This document shows positions 5,961 through 8,984 of a DNA stretch of 8,984 nt, piece by piece (the first letter of the stretch is position 1; each line of letters begins with the position of its first letter). Under the pieces are notes generated by a model. The model saw nothing but the letters and a program-made list of their open reading frames with translations. It was not told the origin of the DNA and searched no databases. A program made the position numbers and the translations under genes. Where the stretch lies: the NCBI GenBank assembly GCA_013824045.1, contig PNND01000463.1, forward strand, positions 1 through 8,984, given 5' to 3'. This DNA comes from Rhodobacter sp. Lineage in GTDB: Bacteria > Pseudomonadota > Alphaproteobacteria > Rhodobacterales > Rhodobacteraceae.

Positions 5961-6383
5961 ATGAAGCCCGAAGTGTTTCTTCCCGACGATTATCGGCCCG
6001 CAGAAGACGAGCCGTTCATGAATGAACGGCAGCTGGAGTATTTCCGGCGCAAGCTTCTGAACTGGAAGGCCGAGCTTCTGTCGCAATCGGCCGAAACGAT
6101 CGACAACCTGCAGGATTCGGCGCGCAACGTGCCCGATATCGCCGACCGCGCGAGCGAGGAAACCGATCGCGCGCTGGAACTGCGCACCCGCGACCGGCAG
6201 CGCAAGCTGGTGGCCAAGATCGACTCGGCCCTGCGGCGGATCGACAATGGCGAGTATGGGTATTGCGAGATGACGGGCGAACCCATCAGCCTGAAGCGGC
6301 TGGATGCGCGGCCCATCGCCACGATGACGTTGGAAGCGCAGGAAAAGCATGAACGGCGCGAGAAGGTGCACCGCGAAGATTGA
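5961..6383 (+). CDS. dksA: DksA/TraR-family RNA polymerase-binding transcription factor
   Basis: This 140-residue protein matches DksA, which binds the RNA polymerase secondary channel and, with ppGpp, resets rRNA and biosynthetic promoters. A conserved N-terminal block (FMNERQLEYFRRKLLNWKAELL, 19-40) leads into the coiled coil. Its tip carries D59-x-x-D62-R63-A64, equivalent to the Asp and Ala residues that E. coli DksA uses on polymerase. The second coiled-coil arm ELRTRDRQRKL (73-83) is also conserved. In the zinc-finger position only C102 remains of four cysteines; the others are T105, T123 and A126, so a normal zinc site is unlikely. I recall a Rhodobacter sphaeroides DksA-like protein (RSP2654) with a similar loss. 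The start has GGAG 9 bases upstream. An ATG at 5910 with AGGAG 6 bases upstream would add 17 residues, but homologues I recall begin at the shorter site. A strong terminator follows. Confidence 0.92.
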   Translation: MKPEVFLPDDYRPAEDEPFMNERQLEYFRRKLLNWKAELLSQSAETIDNLQDSARNVPDIADRASEETDRALELRTRDRQRKLVAKIDSALRRIDNGEYGYCEMTGEPISLKRLDARPIATMTLEAQEKHERREKVHRED

Positions 6384-6392
6384 CCGCAGGCG

Positions 6393-6408
6393 CGCCTCTT
6401 GCGAGGCG
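6393..6408. repeat. Short hairpin just after dksA stop
   Basis: CGCCTC (6393-6398) and GAGGCG (6403-6408) form a perfect 6-bp stem with a TTGC loop, ten bases after the dksA stop. No T-run follows, so it probably supports 3'-end stability rather than terminating by itself. Confidence 0.35.
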
Positions 6409-6428
6409 GGCCGGGGAAGCAGACAGTG

Positions 6429-6455
6429 ACGCCGGGCCTTCGGGTTCGGCGTTTT
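6429..6455 (+). terminator. Intrinsic terminator of dksA with UUCG tetraloop
   Basis: ACGCCGGGCC (6429-6438) pairs over 10 bp with GGTTCGGCGT (6443-6452), including two G-U pairs, around the very stable TTCG tetraloop closed by a C-G pair. TTTT follows at 6452-6455. This is a good rho-independent terminator for dksA, although the T-run is short. It ends only about 20 bases before the monooxygenase ATG, so it also lies in that gene's leader. Confidence 0.75.
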
Positions 6456-6474
6456 GCATTCGGGGGATCTGGAG

Positions 6475-7659
6475 ATGAGCCTGATCGGGCGGCAGGTGAC
6501 AGTTCTGGGCGCGGGTGTGGCGGGGCTGGCGGTCGCGCGGGCATTGGCGCTGCGCGGGGCCAAGGTGACGGTGCTCGAACAGGCTGATGCGATCCGCGAA
6601 GTGGGGGCAGGCCTGCAGATCAGCCCCAACGGCGCGGCGGTGCTGCAGGCGCTAGGGCTTGGCCAGGCGCTGGCCGCAGTCAGCCTGCGGGCGCAGGCGG
6701 TTGTGCTGCGCGATGGTTTGGACGGATCGGCAGTGCTGCGCATGGATCTGGCGCGGCTGCGGCCCGAACTGGGGTGGCATTTCGTCCACCGCGCCGATCT
6801 GATCGCGCTTCTGCTGGAGGGCGCGCGCGAGGCGGGGGTGAGCTTGCGGCTGCTGCAGAAAGTGGAAGGGGTTGATCTGTCCGGCGCTGCGCCGCTTGTG
6901 CGGTTGGCGCAAGGGGATGCGGTTGAGGCGGGGCTGCTGATCGGTGCGGACGGGTTGCATTCGGCCCTGCGCATGGCGCTGAACGGGGTGGCGGAGCCTT
7001 TCTTTACCCATCAGGTCGCCTGGCGCGCGGTGATCCCCAATGATCCCACCGACACGGTCGAGGCCGAGGTGCATATGGGGCCGGGCCGCCATCTGGTGAG
7101 CTATCCGCTGCGCGGCGGGGCGTGGCGCAACATCGTGGCGGTCGAAGAGCGGCGGCGCTGGGTCGAAGAGGGCTGGTCGCTGCGCGATGATCCGATGGAG
7201 TTGCGGCTGGCCTTTGCCGGGTTTTCCCCTCGTGTGCGCGGCTGGCTGGACCGGGTGGAGGATGTCTGGCTTTGGGGCCTGTTCCGCCATCCTGTGGCTC
7301 AGCGCTGGTTTCGTGTGTTGCCGGGTGGGGCGGCGGCGATACTGGGCGACGCGGCCCATCCGACGCTGCCCTTTCTGGCACAGGGTGCCAATATGGCGCT
7401 GGAGGATGCCTGGGCGCTGGCAGCCGCGCTGTCAGGCCATGACGGGGATGCGGCGGCACTGGCGGCCTATCAGGCCGCCCGCGCCCCGCGCTGCGCCCGG
7501 ATCGTGCAGGCAGCCGAGGCCAATGCGCGCAACTATCACCTGACAGGCGCGCGGCGTGCAGTGGGCCACACCGCGCTCCGTCTGGCGGGGACCGTGGCCC
7601 CCGGCATGGCGCTGCGGCGGTTCGACTGGCTTTATGGCTTTGACGTCACCGCGGGCTGA
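6475..7659 (+). CDS. FAD-dependent monooxygenase (salicylate hydroxylase/UbiH-like)
   Basis: This 394-residue protein is a class A flavoprotein monooxygenase of the PHBH fold. Such enzymes use NAD(P)H and O2 to hydroxylate aromatic or similar small substrates. The three family motifs are present: the Rossmann GAGVAG at 12-17 with acidic E35 closing the dinucleotide fold, the DG motif GADGLHSALR (157-166), and the GD motif GDAAHPTLPFLAQGANMALED (291-311) that contacts the FAD ribityl chain. EVGAGLQISPNGAAVLQALGL (42-62) is typical of the salicylate-hydroxylase/6-hydroxynicotinate branch. No signal peptide is seen, so it is cytoplasmic. The ATG is chosen over an upstream TTG at 6454 that lies within the terminator T-run. 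GGGGGA about 7 bases upstream is the likely ribosome site, since GGAG directly abuts the ATG. No catabolic neighbours reveal the substrate, and a ubiquinone-type role is also possible. Confidence 0.92.
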   Translation: MSLIGRQVTVLGAGVAGLAVARALALRGAKVTVLEQADAIREVGAGLQISPNGAAVLQALGLGQALAAVSLRAQAVVLRDGLDGSAVLRMDLARLRPELGWHFVHRADLIALLLEGAREAGVSLRLLQKVEGVDLSGAAPLVRLAQGDAVEAGLLIGADGLHSALRMALNGVAEPFFTHQVAWRAVIPNDPTDTVEAEVHMGPGRHLVSYPLRGGAWRNIVAVEERRRWVEEGWSLRDDPMELRLAFAGFSPRVRGWLDRVEDVWLWGLFRHPVAQRWFRVLPGGAAAILGDAAHPTLPFLAQGANMALEDAWALAAALSGHDGDAAALAAYQAARAPRCARIVQAAEANARNYHLTGARRAVGHTALRLAGTVAPGMALRRFDWLYGFDVTAG

Positions 7660-7673
7660 GCCGGTGTGATTTT
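7647..7673 (+). terminator. Weak possible terminator overlapping the monooxygenase stop
   Basis: CACC (7647-7650) and GGC (7654-7656) pair with GCC (7660-7662) and GGTG (7663-7666), with a 3-base bulge on the left arm and the TGA stop as loop. TTTT follows at 7670-7673. The bulge and tiny loop make it weaker than the dksA terminator. Confidence 0.3.
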
Positions 7674-7697
7674 GGGTATTTGGGCCAAGATGAAGGG
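7668..7697 (+). repeat. T-rich post-gene element resembling a recurrent Rhodobacterales sequence
   Basis: Within a GC-rich region, TTTGGGTATTTGGGCCAAG (7671-7689) followed by ATGAAGGGG lies directly after the monooxygenase stop. From memory, near-identical strings of the form TTTGAGTATTT(N)GCCAAGATGAAG recur after genes in Rhodobacterales genomes. Only one copy is visible here, so its repeat status is recollection, not observation. Confidence 0.4.
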
Positions 7698-7709
7698 GCT
7701 GGTCGCGCC

Positions 7710-8036
7710 CTATTCGTAGGTAAACGTGCCGATTTCGCAGATGTTCACGTCGCCGCGTTCCAGCACATCGCCATCTTCGAATTCGGCGCGGAAGTCGAAC
7801 ATGCAATAGCCGGTGGAATCATCGAAATTGATCACGACCGATGACCCCGAGGGCAGGACATCCTCGCCGAGGATGTCTTCTTCCCAACTCCCCGATCCGG
7901 TGTTGGATCCGTAGAAGCGGACGATGGTGAAGCCGGTGTTGTTGATGATCGTCACCCGGCGGTCGAGCGACAGGGCCGGGGCTGCGCTGGACAGGGCAAC
8001 GGCGGCAGACAGGGCGAAAGAGGCGAAGAGGCGCAT
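7710..8036 (-). CDS. Small secreted protein of unknown function
   Basis: This 108-residue protein has a clear Sec signal peptide: MRLF, a hydrophobic Ala/Ser/Leu core, and a probable cleavage after ALS at about residue 23. The mature 85-residue part begins near LDRRVTIINNTGFTIVRFYG and is rich in beta-prone and acidic residues (WEEDILGEDV 51-60, FDDSTGYCMFDF 71-82, FEDGDVLERGD 86-96). Two cysteines, C78 and C100, could form a disulfide in the periplasm. The overall pattern suggests a small beta-sandwich. I recall similar small proteins in Rhodobacterales, but I cannot name a function. The ATG is chosen because it gives a proper signal peptide. The ribosome binding site is weak (GGAT about 8 bases upstream). 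The gene is convergent with the monooxygenase and lies 134 bases downstream of xthA on the same strand. An AT-rich stretch at 8098-8130 may hold its promoter. Confidence 0.85.
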   Translation of the reverse strand: MRLFASFALSAAVALSSAAPALSLDRRVTIINNTGFTIVRFYGSNTGSGSWEEDILGEDVLPSGSSVVINFDDSTGYCMFDFRAEFEDGDVLERGDVNICEIGTFTYE

Positions 8037-8150
8037 GGCAACATCCGTGGCAGGGGTTGAAACCGCCACCGAGACTAGGACCGTCGCCCCGCTTTGGAAA
8101 TATTTATCAACAAATCGGAATGTGTGTTTTTGGCCCTGTGCCTTGGCAGC

Positions 8151-8166
8151 ATCACGCAGCCGTGAT
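8151..8166. repeat. Perfect hairpin just downstream of xthA
   Basis: ATCACG (8151-8156) and CGTGAT (8161-8166) form a 6-bp stem with a 4-base loop, four bases past the xthA stop. No T-run follows on the minus strand, so it is a weak terminator at best and may instead protect the message end. Confidence 0.4.
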
Positions 8167-8170
8167 CGTG

Positions 8171-8953
8171 TCAGGCGGCAAGCTCCACCCAGACCGGGAC
8201 ATGGTCCGACGGTTTTTCGCCCCCGCGGGTGCCCTTGTCGATGCCTGCCTCGATCAGCAGGTCGGCGCATTGGGGCGAGAGGAGCAGATGGTCGATGCGG
8301 ATGCCGTTGTTCCGCTCCCATGCGCCGGCCTGATAATCCCAGAAGGAATACTGGCCCGGGCGCGGGTCGCGGGCGCGGAAGGCATCGGTCAGGCCAAGGT
8401 TGACGATGCGGCGGAAGGCGGCGCGAGTTTCGGGCAGGAACAGCGCATCCTCGGCCCAGGCGGCGGGTTTGGCGGCATCCTCGGGCTGGGGGATCACGTT
8501 GTAATCGCCGCAGAAGGCAAGCGGGTCTTCGGTTTCCAGAAGGGCGCGCACCCGCGCCTCCATCCGGGCCATCCAAGCGAGTTTGTAGTCGTATTTCGGC
8601 CCCGGTGCGGGGTTGCCATTGGGCAGGTAGAGGCCGCAGACGCGGATGGCGCGGGTCTCTCCGATCACCGTCGCTTCAATCCAGCGGGCCTGTTCGTCGG
8701 CCTCATCCCCCGGCAAGCCGCGCGTGACATCCTCCAGCGGCAGGCGCGACAGGATGGCGACCCCGTTGAAAGATTTCTGGCCGTGGGTTTCGATGCGGTA
8801 GCCCATGTCTTCGAAGACCTCGCGCGGGAAGGCGTCGTCGACCGATTTGATTTCCTGCAGGCAGACGACATCGGGTTTCGCCGTTGCCAGCCAGGCGGGC
8901 AGGGCGTCGATGCGGGCCTTGATGCCGTTGATGTTGAAGGTGGCAAGTTTCAT
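8171..8953 (-). CDS. xthA: Exodeoxyribonuclease III (AP endonuclease)
   Basis: This 260-residue enzyme of the exonuclease-endonuclease-phosphatase fold removes nucleotides 3'-5' from duplex DNA and cleaves at abasic sites in base excision repair. Numbering nearly equals that of E. coli ExoIII (268 residues). Expected active-site residues are all visible: N7 in FNINGIKAR, E34 in LQEIK, Y109 in GLYLPNG, D150 and N152 in GDYNVIP, D221 in RIDHLLL, and D250-H251 in SDHVPVW. The DNA-contact region NLGLTDAFR (185-193) and the YSFWDY motif (202-207) are also present. It has no signal peptide and acts in the cytoplasm. The start at 8953 is preferred because GGGAG lies 6 bases upstream; the in-frame ATG at 8959 abuts that site directly and would add only Met-Pro. 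No partner genes are in view beyond the downstream small secreted protein. Confidence 0.96.
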   Translation of the reverse strand: MKLATFNINGIKARIDALPAWLATAKPDVVCLQEIKSVDDAFPREVFEDMGYRIETHGQKSFNGVAILSRLPLEDVTRGLPGDEADEQARWIEATVIGETRAIRVCGLYLPNGNPAPGPKYDYKLAWMARMEARVRALLETEDPLAFCGDYNVIPQPEDAAKPAAWAEDALFLPETRAAFRRIVNLGLTDAFRARDPRPGQYSFWDYQAGAWERNNGIRIDHLLLSPQCADLLIEAGIDKGTRGGEKPSDHVPVWVELAA

Positions 8954-8984
8954 GGGCATCTCCCTCTCGCCCCTGTTTTAGGCC

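Noticed and set aside
5790..6974. Open minus-strand frame extending the MoxR gene upstream by 395 codons
   Set aside because: It is antisense to all of dksA and part of the monooxygenase, is Ser/Arg/Pro-rich without domains, and the MoxR family begins at the internal ATG. It is a GC-bias artefact.
1..8984. CRISPR arrays, tRNA or rRNA genes, insertion sequences, phage or integrase genes
   Set aside because: I looked for regularly spaced repeats, tRNA-like cloverleaf ends, terminal inverted repeats and transposase motifs, and found none.

Overview
The window looks like chromosomal DNA from an alphaproteobacterium of the order Rhodobacterales (Rhodobacter/Paracoccus-like). The GC content is high and the gaps between genes are short. 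Several proteins match types I know from that order: a DksA with a degenerate zinc finger, a DUF2927 lipoprotein, a CoxE-like VWA protein and a small MoxR-type ATPase. This placement rests on family recognition, not on a search. I see no rRNA, tRNA, CRISPR array, insertion sequence, prophage or integrase.

Left part (1-5789, all minus strand). In transcription order: a MoxR-type AAA+ ATPase; a 479-base non-coding gap; a DUF2927 lipoprotein with a helical, TPR-like C-terminal half; a 54-residue two-helix membrane microprotein; a CoxE-like VWA protein; a 110-residue single-pass membrane protein; a DedA/VTT-type membrane protein; and an M48-family membrane zinc protease. The VWA gene, the 110-residue gene and the DedA gene are joined by two ATGA stop/start overlaps, and the microprotein gene ends 9 bases before the VWA start. 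These are therefore very likely one translationally coupled unit. MoxR plus VWA is a known chaperone-like pairing (RavA-ViaA, CoxD-CoxE). Here it sits with lipoprotein, membrane and protease genes, which suggests an envelope maturation or quality-control role. That role is inference.

Right part. A divergent intergenic region separates moxR from dksA (plus strand), a transcription factor acting on RNA polymerase. A strong UUCG-tetraloop terminator follows dksA. Next is a plus-strand FAD-dependent aromatic-ring-hydroxylase-type monooxygenase. It is convergent with a minus-strand gene for a small secreted protein of unknown function. An exodeoxyribonuclease III gene (xthA, minus) closes the window.

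Non-coding points of interest are four CGGAAC half-sites upstream of the lipoprotein gene, GTGGCAAA repeats spaced two helical turns apart just downstream of moxR, and a T-rich element after the monooxygenase gene that resembles a sequence I recall recurring after genes in Rhodobacterales. Most of the window reads as ordinary core chromosome. The best candidate for something undescribed is the MoxR-lipoprotein-microprotein-VWA-DedA-protease cluster.
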